A stretch of DNA of 64,000 bases, from contig CM037869.1 in NCBI GenBank assembly GCA_021292105.1, forward strand, positions 35,777,835 to 35,841,834. The letters run 5' to 3'. Shown piece after piece: positions 14,534 through 27,051 of the stretch (positions are counted from its first letter, which is position 1; each line of letters starts with the position of its first letter). The notes beneath the pieces were generated by a model that saw only the letters and a program-made list of their open reading frames with translations, was not told the origin of the DNA and did not search any database. The translations under genes were made by a program, and so were the position numbers. The DNA comes from Anadara kagoshimensis. Taxonomy: Eukaryota > Mollusca > Bivalvia > Arcoida > Arcidae.

Positions 14534-17351
14534 ACACACCATCAAGTACTTAAGTAAATGACAAATATATAGTTTTGTTTCCAATACTTCCAACATTTTA
14601 TCTATTAAACAGTATAACCTGCTATAAAGTTTTTAGAATTTTATGATGTCTAAATTATGCAAAACAGTTTTGACCAAGTAATTCTTATATTCTGAATGCA
14701 TGGAGATTGGAATATACTTATTATAATGATAATTCTTTGAATATTGTATATATAGTGGCATTTACAATTTTCTGTAAAATGTTGAGTTATAATAAGTTAA
14801 AATTTTAGGAATAAAAACATGAACTCATTATTCTCATGTCAATGACTAAAGCCATTAGATCAGAAGCTAGAAATAGTCTTTGTTATTTACAGGTAAAAAA
14901 TGTATTCTATACCTATCACTTAATTAGTGACACCCTGCTTCTTAAGAAAACAAAGACAATCAGTCAGGTGTTTACTGATTAGATAAACTGTTACCATGTA
15001 ATCAGAAATATTGTCCCTCAAGATTAAAGTACACTTTCAAATATTTTCTATAATTATTTCTAAATAATCAATTAAAAATACAATTCTTTAAAAAAAATAA
15101 AGAAATACATGTATTTAAATATTTTAATAGGTACCACATATTTTTCACTCATTTGTATACCAGTATCAACAATAAATGTTTACTCGTTCATAAGAGGTGA
15201 CCCCCCTATATAAAGTCCACCTGTCTATTAAGTCCACTTTTGCTCAGTCCCCTGGGTGGTCTTTATACACAGGTTATACTGTATTTCCTTTTGTATTGTA
15301 CTTGTATATTCATTCATTCTTTATTTCCTCTTAAAAAGAGATTATGAACATGTAGTTACATCAAATACAAGAAATGGAACAATAATTAAACATAATATAA
15401 ATTAAACGTATATATACACATAATAAGTCCATTCTACACAATCCAAAACAACACTGTACATGGGGATTGTAGAGTAAGTAACTGTGTACCTAATTTGCTG
15501 ACCGATTCAAAATACTATAATACGCAGCACATATACCCTACACAAACCGATAACACGTTTCTGTAAAACTATAGCTTTCTTCTTCCTGTAGGGCTAGTTG
15601 GCTAATGACTATAATCTATCAAATTGATAACTAGTAAACTTTGTCCTTTTCTTGTTATTCTTTAAACTTCTTTATTTCTTGTGTCGGAAAACTTTAGACT
15701 TTTATCCTGCGTTAAACTTTTTTATGCCACTAACTTCTAAAATTTCTGTTTTATCTATATGTGACATTGTGTGGTTTTGTGTTTTCCAGCCAGAGAATCA
15801 AACGCCACTGCTAAGCTACTAGTATCACTAGCATGGAACAGAAGTGATATCGCCGAGAAACAGATCTTCATACCCCAAAATAAAGAAATTTTAAAGGTAT
15901 TTAATTATGGTGAAATGTGATCTCTTTCTAACAATGCATAGAACACCAATCATACAAATGTTTGGTTTTTGTCTGTTTTTTGGGGTTTTTTTTTTATTTT
16001 TCGTTTTATTTTGTTTTGTTTTGTTTTGTTTTTGTTTTTTGTTTTTTGGTTTTTTTTTCAAGAAGCATCTTGTATTGACGTCATTGCCAACCCTCAATTT
16101 GACGTCAGAGACCAGACATTGATGAAATGTTTAATGAATGTCATTTGACGCGATGTCTTATGCCGACTATTGTTATTGAAACTGGAAATCATGTTGATTA
16201 TGTGACGAGACTAACAGACTATTAGACACGTTTATATATAAATATTTATATCTATAGATAGATATATGCATGGCTGTTTGATTCCTTCTACAATATGATG
16301 TTCTGTCAAAGAGCCCTTCCCTACAATAGTTGGTTTTCTGGTTTTGATCATTCAAATTCCAGTTACTCTATTCCGTATCCTATGTGTACAATGACAGAAT
16401 TGATCAATAAAATCGTTATGTGTATAGTTGTAGAACACTTATTTTATTGTTTATTTTAATATATTTTAGCCAGAACTGAAGAATTTCATGGTTATGGCCC
16501 TAATACAGAACAGACATGAGTTCGTAAGGTTACTAACAGAACAAGGAATTGAATTAGATAGTTTCTTTAACATAAAGAATCTCTGGAATCTATATGCTAA
16601 TGTAAGTACATGCTGTCTAAGAGGAAGTCTGGCTCAATATACCATATGCTACTTTAAAGCATGATTTACTTAATATATCATATGATATATTTGAATTTTA
16701 TGAAATCTTTAACTTAACTTGCCAGTTATCAAATTTTAACTTTGTCTTTGGGATTGTGATTTGAGACCAGGCCTGGTATGTTTGTGTTTGATTCTTTATA
16801 CGTATAATTAAGAATATTTCATATACTAGTAAATACAAAATAAGTACGTGATAATAAATTTAAAAAAATGGCTGTTACACTATGTATATACGTCTACATT
16901 TCATATTTCATGATATATCATGCTTTTGTTATTCTATATACTGCTTACGCCATGTACGTTGCAGGATACAATGTTTCCATTCCTGGTACCCAAAACCATC
17001 ATTGGCTTTTAATACCTGAGCAATGGGGTTCGCCTTTGTATTACGTAATACCCTCTAACGTTTGTGCGGAACACTTATTTCCAATGGATATGAAATCTCG
17101 AAAGATGACGTTTCCCGTAAAAATGACGTTACTCCGAGAACTTGTAACGTTAACGTTTTTCAAAAACATTCCGCACAAATGTTAAGAGGTATTGATCACG
17201 TGGTACAGTGGCGAACTCCATTCTTTAAAATGAACCGATTTTAGCCATTAAAAAAAATACTTTATAAATGGACTATATGTTTACAAATTTAGCAAATTTG
17301 GCTACTTTGGGAAACCTAGTACAATTTTTCTATGTTATTCTAATTATTTTT

Positions 17352-17410
<59 letters not shown>

Positions 17411-20400
17411 TTATTTGCAGTGTCTAATGGATACCTCTGAAAAACTAAAAATAATTGGTCTAACAATTTGATTCACTTTAGACAGGTTAGGCATGGGATA
17501 CAGAGTAATATAAATTGATTAGAATTTTGTTATGGTTCTATTATATTTTTATTTAGTTTGTATCCCTGTAGGAAAATATCTATATATTAAAAGCTTTGAT
17601 TAGGACTAGAACCATGTTATACATAATTATGATTGCTAATAGGCTTACCATCAACGATGCCGATCATGGAGATTTTAATCTGGTTAATCGCTTTTACATC
17701 TTCAAAGCAAGCGTGTATACACAGCTTTACATGCCAAAGGAAACCATATCCTTAAAGTAAAAACTGAACTATTTCAAGTTATGTTAGAGCTTATTCCTAC
17801 TGGGGAGACTTTGTTCAACGAAGCAGGCTGTTGTTGACCCATAGATATTGCAAGCCTAGGCTTATCAGGGTCCTCATCACAGTATTGTTGCTAAGTTTGA
17901 TGTCTCTGTGTCCAGGACTGCCCTGACGTTTCATAGTTCCATGTTCCTTTCATATAATTTTGATCACATACGTGGCTGGTGTAGCTATATAAACAGAAGG
18001 TGTTTACCCTACCAGAGTACCGTCCTCATTTTCCTGGTGGACGTTCTAACCTAACTTGTTAGTTTCAAAGTTTTTACTTTGCAATTGCTTCTGGATTGTG
18101 ATTCGAACATGAATTATTATGTTTGTTTTTCGTCCAATCTAACATACATTAGTATGTTTGTTTTTGATACATTACATTATACGTCATGTTGTTATTTTAG
18201 CATTCGTTGTCATGGTATCGCCATTTCTTAGTGTGTTTCCGTCAAGTTGATATCTGGCCAGACCACAGTGACTTACTGATAGCGATCGGTGATGCAGTAG
18301 AGTATTTATTACAAGATGAGGTCATGAACCCGTACCCACATCGAGGTTTGTATATATTGTTTAATTCCATTGTGATACTTGATCAATGAAAGGAACCAAT
18401 TGTGCCCAAAATAAAGATTGAATCATTGAGCCCGATTGAAACCGACCAAAAGTCTAGAATCAGTGGCGGATTCAGGATTTGTCCTAATATTACATATTGT
18501 TCATTTTGATTTTTCGATACCAGCCCCGAAATACATATTGCTTATAACAAACTGTGGTGGAAACGTCATGTCGGATCCCTGTGTACACCATAATGCAGGA
18601 TTTTTTCGCCATTTTTTCACAATTTTCCGGCGGAACATGCCCCCGGACCCCCTAGAAGAGTTCGAGCCTTCGGCTTTCACATTATACGCCCCCTCTTTCT
18701 AAAATTCTGGATCCGCCTCTGAGAATCTGTCCATTACAGGTCTCATTATGTGTTCATTATGTGTCTTACTTATTTTTGTCTTGTGACGTGTTCTTAATTG
18801 TTATTTATCTTTATATCTGTATTATGCGCTACCGGCGTTGCTAAATGCAGCTAGTGTATAATTTCTAATAACATAAAACATGCGTTTGGGTTGTCTTGAA
18901 CTACTGTTACGCTTACCAAACACATTATGACATTTGTTAGATTTAAGTTTTTTGTTTCTATATGCACCCGCATAAATTATTTAAAAACGGTCCAGGACAG
19001 TTTCGCTCTCTAATAACTAATTTTTGATTTTTTTTTTTATCTTTTTGATAGGCAACTGCAAACAGTCTTGTAGCACATTGCTGTGTATATAATCTATGCT
19101 TAAAACGATTTTAAGCTTTTTAAATATCTTTTCTATTGTTTCAGAATTTAAAGACTATCGTGTTAATTTGAACAGTTGTGAAATGGGTTATATAGAAGAT
19201 GATCCCGATGAATATATATCGAATAAAGGTACTAGTAATTTATAATTATATATAAATGGTTGTCCTAGCAGCTGTGTTTTAGAGAATTAGACACTTATGT
19301 TTTACAAACATCATTGGAATCCAATTGACGTGTCGTCAGCCATGCCTTTTATGTCCCGACACTGGCCGCTGTCATGGTACCAAAGCAGTGTCATGGCACC
19401 TAATGACTTACTAGTGTCAGTGACGTCATTAAATGGCACAATTCAGGCCGTGTTTTCATTCTTTTTGTGTGAAATTCAAGCATATCGGGCCTTTGTCGTA
19501 ACATTGTGGGCGTGGTCGGCGATACTTCAATTCATCATTGCCTTCCATTTGTGATTGAAGTACAAGATCAGTTGACGCTGATAATTACTAAACTGTTCAG
19601 AAGAGTAAATGACGTCACGATTACTTTTAATTATTAAAGGGCTGGTGACAGATAATATGTTCAATGGCGTCATTGTACTATTGACTTATTAAGTTTAGCA
19701 AGGAATTTAAATCAGTGTTTATGTATAAGCCAGAAAATCGCTGAAATTCGTAAGTTTACAGTAAACAAATAATAAATAAAAACATTCTTATCCATGTCTA
19801 TATCACAACGCAGAAGCATATTATAAATATTGTGTAACTGACAAGTTAGCTAGGTTAGACACGTGAACTTCCACCCGGGAAGTGAGGCCGGGTGCTCCGG
19901 AAGGGTAAGCACCTTCTGTTTAGCTAGCTACATCCGTCACAGGTGTAATCAAAATTTTTTGAAAGGAACATGAAACTATGGGACGTCAAATATATCCAGG
20001 ACAATCCTGGACACAGATACATCAAACTTATCAATAATGATGACTGTGATGACGGTCCGATGATTAAACTTTTTGGGGGTTTTGAATCACATTTGTAAAG
20101 AAAAGTCAACCGTTGTATTGAATGATTTCAATCATTTATTCCAGTACCAGATATTGTGGGTTGTATGGCGTGTAGTATTAAACGAAAGAAAAAGAAGAAG
20201 ACAAAACTTCGTGACATGCGTCTGTTTGACGGACCGGAGATGCAATTGTTCTTATGGGCACTTCTTCTTAACCGGATTGAAATGGCCAAAATATTTTGGA
20301 GTATGTTGCCAAGAAATAAAATTGGTAAGTCTGAAATAGTCTGAAATAATAGTTTTGAATTTTCTTCACATTTTTTGTTGGTTAAAATTCGTATACGTCA

Positions 20401-22726
20401 TTTATTCATTCTAATATACTGTTGATGTGATCAAAACCCGTACTTATGAATAACCAGTGAATAGAATTTAATGTAGTGATCTCATTCTCATATCCATCAG
20501 TCATAAATTCCGTTACATAAAATCATTACGCGACATTTAGCTAATATAACTCGCATTACTTTTACGTCATTTCGAATGGGAACCCTTCAGCTTTGAACTA
20601 TTCTTAATTGTATGAAAGGCCAAAAAGACAACAGTTCCCTGGTTCGGGTTGTACAAAGCATAGAAGAAACCGCTAGCTTAAACATTCAGTTAGCCAAGAT
20701 TTGTGTTCAATATATGTTCAAAAGTTAATGCACACAATTGGTATTTTCGAAAAAAGCAGTTGAAGGCAAAACTACATGCATATCTTAGGTCAAGTACTTT
20801 TATTTAGCAACATAAATAGTTTCACTTACTATTCTGGGGAAGCTAACCTAGGTTTGAACAAGCGACTCCATGCTGTTGTTCACAATCGTCGCCAAAACAT
20901 AATACATCCGGTTCTTGTTTGATAGTGCAAAGAGTTAAAATCATCAACTAAGTTTTGTTTAAAAAGGAGGGTAGGTCCGTCCGCTAGCAGAATGCCATAA
21001 TTGTTTGATTGATGACAATGCATCACATTTGTTTTCTTATTGTAGTTGCCGCAGTACTGGCAGGATCGATTCTAAAAGCGTTCAATAAGTACGCAAAGAA
21101 AGAAGAAGCTTTTGATTTAAGCGAGAGTTTAAGAAAAAGTTCAAGGTAAATAACCACCATAACATTTTGTAACTATTTAATATTTATTTCACCATTAAAA
21201 CTGTTAAAAAATATGTTCTTACTCCCCTTTTTCTTTAATAGATTTTATTTACAAATATTCAAAAGACTGAACATGCGTATATTGATTTACGTCATCATAA
21301 TTCAACATTAAAACTGCACAAAAAGCAGTCCATAGATAAACCGGGTATAGGTAAACAACATTGACCTCTCCGTTTGACCTTTCATGAGGAATATTCATAT
21401 AGGCGGGTCTATACAATAAGTAGGTAGTGTTAAGATCCAAGTTAATACTTACACAGTACACAGGTTTACTCTATGAGGTGAGTATACTTCATGATGTATA
21501 CAAAATAAACACCTGTGCTCCCTATACATGGATGTACTTGGTCCGTGATAACTATTTGAATAAAATGTCAAGCGGACAGGTCAAAATTGTTTGCCTATAC
21601 AGTCTGAATTCTCTTTATTATTATAGTGTAGAAAACATGTTCATGGTTGCCACGCGTGTCAGAAAAATGTCAGGGAATTTTTATTTTTGTTTGTCAGGGA
21701 ATTTAAAATGAATGTCAGGGAATGTGAAAAATTAAGAAAATCTCAAGGAATTATCAGAGGATTGTTTATTTATTTGAAAATTTAATTATACTTTTCTGAT
21801 CTAGCTTACTGTTCCCACTCTACAGAGCAGAGTACGGCGTATTATGGACTAGATTCTTGGTTTTTGTTTCCCTTCCACATAATACTATTTAACTACTTAA
21901 ATATATTATGCACCTTTGTACGAGGTCGTGATGGCCTAATAGATACGACTTCAGTATTCAAATCCAAGGTCTCCACCACATGTAGGAAAGTGAATGTTTC
22001 TTGCGTTGGCCTTTACTGGTTCACCTGGTATCAGTATAATGGACTTGGGGAGTTGTACGCTTGTCTGCGGCATACTGACTCTGTGAGCTAGCACGGTAAA
22101 GTCGCCCTGAGTGCACGCTAGTACAAAGCAGACCATACAGCACACTCGCACTTCACATGCATACACAAAATTGTTCATAGATTAATCCATAGAGATTAAT
22201 AAAATAGTTCTCATTGCGAATAGCTGAAAAATTACTGATGCGACGTTAAGCAACATTCAACCAAGCACCTTTGTACTTTACTTTATGAATATGCCTTATA
22301 AATGGACAGGTCAGTGTTGTTAGACTATACCCACCTTTATAATTGCAATGTATTTCAGGTATTTTGAAGAACTGGCGTGCGAGGTATTAGCTGAATGTTA
22401 TTCCAGAGATGGCGAAATGGCTCAAAAATTACTTGTACAGCGTGTTGACTGTACCACTGTTCTAATGCTTGCTGAAGACCACCATTTATCTGACTTGATG
22501 GGAACGCCTTGTGTTCAACAAAAACTAAACAGCGCATGGAAAGGCAATATCGCCCTATACACATCGGCTTTAAAGGTAAATCAAACACAAGCAAACGGTA
22601 CATGCCGGAACCGTAATACTATTAATCAAAACAAAAGATTTCAGAATTTACTACCTGCAATTTTTTGCTGACATTCAAGTTACAGGCAACAATTATTTAT
22701 TTATTTATTTATTTATTTACTTACTT

Positions 22727-22757
<31 letters not shown>

Positions 22758-25700
22758 TTTATTTATTTACTGAAATATTGCACTACATACTAGTAATGGT
22801 TAATGCATTTTTCAAAAAATCTTGGGACACAATTTTTCGGGATAAAGTTGCAAGAATGTCCATATCCAATGGAATAAATTGTTTTACTTAAACGTTGAGG
22901 GCAAAAACAAATTAAAGTCCTGGTTATGAATTTAAAACAAAAGACTTTGTTGAAAATTTGATTTTAAATAACTAGAGTAAACTTGCGCATGGGTTCACAT
23001 TGAACAGCTTTTACCTTTCAGAATCACTGTTCCCATTGAGTGCGTGTTTTTTCTTTTTCTTTTTTTTTTTTTTTTTTTTTTTGTCTTGTTTGACAATTTT
23101 ACTATTTACTTATATTGTGTTGTGTTCTTTATTTTGTTTGCTGTTGAAAAGTACCTATTTTTCAATTGAAGATTTTCTTTCTATTGATAAATATTATTAA
23201 TATCAATATATTTTAAATTTATCTTCCTTCATGTTTTCAGATTTTTATACGAATGCTTCTCCCGATTCTTGTTTTTGATGTGAAATTTACTTCAAATGGC
23301 AAAGTAAACAAAAAAGAAAAATCAGAAAACCAGACAGAAGAAGACAACAATCAAAAAGCAGCACAACCATACTTACCTACAAGAGACAAGTCAAAACAAA
23401 GATTTTATCGTGTTTCGTTGCTAGGAGACAAGAAAACAATAAGCCTAGGATTTGCTCTGTATTACCTGTACAGGGCCCCAATAACAATATTTATGGCGAA
23501 TGTGGTAAGATTTATTTAATGGAAAAAAAATCTTCCAGAACGCTAGTTTTCTCCACCATCCTAGAAGTGACCCCCGGGATATAAGTGAAATACTATGTAC
23601 TTTTGAACGTTTGACATTATGTTTCACGTTTACGTTAGCAACAGGAGACGTAATTCATCCCGGTATGAGACTCACAGATCCAGTACTTTTGTGCGTGCGA
23701 TTATGTACGGAATGACTCTAGGTTGGTTGTGTGATATCCATTTTACCTTTAGTCAGAGGTAGGGTAAAAGAGGAACATTTGAGGAATACAATGTACTTTT
23801 GAACAGGACGTAAAACATATTGGCTCCGATTCACTCTTACTACCAAACAAATACTACTGAAACAAATTCAATAAGAAACAAGATGAAAGATAATAACTCG
23901 GAATCTTGATTTGGGACGTAAACTTCTTGAAATGCCGGAAGTCGGATATTGAAATTAATTGTTCATTCTTTGTAATTGTAGCAATATCTCTAAAACTTAT
24001 TTTTTTATTTATTTAACAGATTTCATATCTTATTTTCCTGGGGATGTTTACCTATTTTGTGCTGACAGATTTGAGACCAGGATCACCGTCTGTTGTTGAA
24101 TATCTGTGTTATACCTGGATCTTAGCTAGTATTCTTGAAGAATTGCGAGAGGTAAAATCATATTACATTTGTTTGAACAATTTTGGCATAAATCATTTAT
24201 TAGGTATTTGTAACTTCCTGTTGATTTATGTATCATTCAAATCATTTTTTTTTTAAAAAAAACTTTGTAAATACCATTGTAGATCCAATGGTGTATTTGT
24301 TTCGAAATAAATAAGCCATGGTAGAGCTTGTTCCCACTACTGAAACTTTATACAACAAAGCAAGCTGCTTATAAATAATTTATTGACGCAAGTATATTGC
24401 ATGTCTAGGGTATCAAGACTCTCAACATGTTTTGTGGTCGCCATCACAATATTGTTGATAAGTATGATGTCTCTGTTTTTAAAATTACCCTGGATATACT
24501 TGACGTCCCATAGTTCCATGTTCCTTCAATTCCCAATTTTGATTAAACACGTGACAGGTGTAGCTAACTAAACAGAGGTGCTTATTCTTCCGGAGCACTC
24601 AGTTTTTTTTCTCTGATGCCAGCTTCATTTAGGATTGTCGTTTTTACATGGCTTGGTATGTTTGTTTTTGGATTAAATTGCTAAATGTTAATTAATGTTT
24701 TAAATGAAGTGTAAATTTACAGTGAATAATACAGTATGTTTTATTTACCTTCTACAATGGCCAACTCAAGATTTTATTATGAGGGATCGGTTATTATATG
24801 CCGGTTCAAATAGCATTTAATCAAACATAGGAGTATTGATCTAAGTGAGGCACAATACATTCAAAATAATTTTGGATATAAGGACATCGTATTTATAAAC
24901 ACTATTGTTATAACGGTCGTGAAACGTTTTGATTACCTTAATAAGCTCAGAATTTTAATATTCTTGATGTTTTATTTTACTTTCAGATATCGTTCAAAAA
25001 GCAAAAAACAGTATCCTACAAGATTTACAAATGGTTAGCGAATCAATGGAACCGGTTTGATCTTATACTTCACATTTCCTTTGTTTTATCTGTGATACTC
25101 CGGTTTGCTCTATCATCTGAAGTGTTTGTCTGGGCCAGAATATCGTATAGTATAACATTAACAATGGCGTTTTTACGTTTTATGGAAGTATTCAATGTTG
25201 AGGAACAGATGGGTCCAAAAGTCATCATGATTCGTAAAATGGTAAGTATGGATAAAATCTTATAATAATAATAATAATAATAATATATTATTCATAAACA
25301 TTTAAAATACTTTTATGGACCACCCGTTGTAAAATAAGTGGGGGTGACTGGACCATGTGTTAACAGCACCTGTCCAAAAGGGGACATATTACAAGCAGTG
25401 TTCACATATTTGTTTCTAATCTTTTTCTTCTCTTGTTTGCTTGGTTTGTCATTTGCTGTCATTGTTTCGGATACATTTTTTTAATCTTCACCAACCAACG
25501 ACCTTCCTTGTTTAGGGCAAATGCAAACGAAAATTTAGCAAGTATTAGGGTACGAACAGTAGTGTAATTCAGATATGACTAGATATTCTGTGAGTTTTTT
25601 AAAAGCAGAGATCATGAAGATATTTTTCTGAACCTAATTCATTGCATCTTTGTTCTATATGTTTATAATGTAAGATATGAATTATACAAATCTAAATTGA

Positions 25701-27001
25701 AAAATGAAACATATCCAAAAGGCTCTCCATGCATCTCATGTTTATTTGGTGTTGCTTAATTATCACATGTTCGATTGTTCAAATTTCCGTTAACTTATAA
25801 TTAATTAACCATATGGCAAGTGAAATTCAAAATGTTATTAGAAAATATTATGTAGTTGGTTTTAAAATACAGTTTTGACTTCCAAGTGCTTATACTGGAT
25901 AATAACAAATTGGTGCATTAATTTTTAACAAAATTTAAAAAAAAAAATTGCCTTAAACACAAGAAACAGACCTTGGCTAACCATCTGATTAAGTTAACAG
26001 AACTTTGGACAACCGGACCCGGGTCACCGTGAAATCTTTAAATTGTATAAACTATTGTATCTATATTTTTTCTTTTTACCTTTGCAGTTGTTGGATTTGT
26101 TATTCTTTATCTTAATACTTGGATTGTTCATACTCGGATTTGGTACAGCGTATCACGCTAACAGATTTCCAAACTCTGTTCCAGACTGGGGACTTTTGAA
26201 GGACATTTTATATATACCGTATTTTCAAATATATGGAGAGTTATTCCTAGATCATATGGAAGGTAAATGGTTTCTTCACATTGTTTTTTGTCTACTAAGC
26301 CCAAACTTATAAGCATGCATAACATCGAATGAACATAAAACAAAATTGAATATGTTTAAACTACTAAGGAGTTGAGTTGAGTAATGGTGTTTAACGTCCA
26401 AGTCAAGAATATTTCACTTATATCGAGACGTCGGCAGCTATAGGCGAAGGTGCAGAAATTTTGCCTGTGCGTTGTGCTGATGGCATAATACAGCAGGGTT
26501 CTTTATCGTGCCAAGCCCACCTTGACATGTGACCTCGTTTATTTTAAGTTCCCATCCGAAAGAACATTGACTTTTATTTCTTAATGCCGAGTGTTTGGCG
26601 AAAAAACAGTCACTACCCACTTTTAAGTCTTGGGTCAGACTCGGCCGGGGCTCGAACCCACGACCTCCCACTTACGGAGCGAGCACTCTACCAACTGTGC
26701 TACCGCAGTGGTTACTTTACCATAAAAAATGGCATTACATTTTTACTGCCATGGCGATACAATTGCAGTAAAACCTCGATTCATCGCTACCATTTGTTTG
26801 GCATTATTATGGGTTTGGCGTTAAATTGCGGGAGACTTTTACAGAAAAATAATGAAATAGTTTTTGGGACTATCGGGAGGGGGGTTGCCTTGTTTATATT
26901 TTACGACAGAAAAAACTAAATTCTTGGAAAATATAAATCAATGTTGCAGGCATTTTAATTTTACATCCACTACATACAATCATGGGGGAAAAATCTGTTC
27001 G

Positions 27002-27051
<50 letters not shown>

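Noticed and set aside
15907..16122. ORFs rich in Phe or Lys/Asn on both strands
   Set aside because: They translate a T-rich low-complexity tract in an intron.
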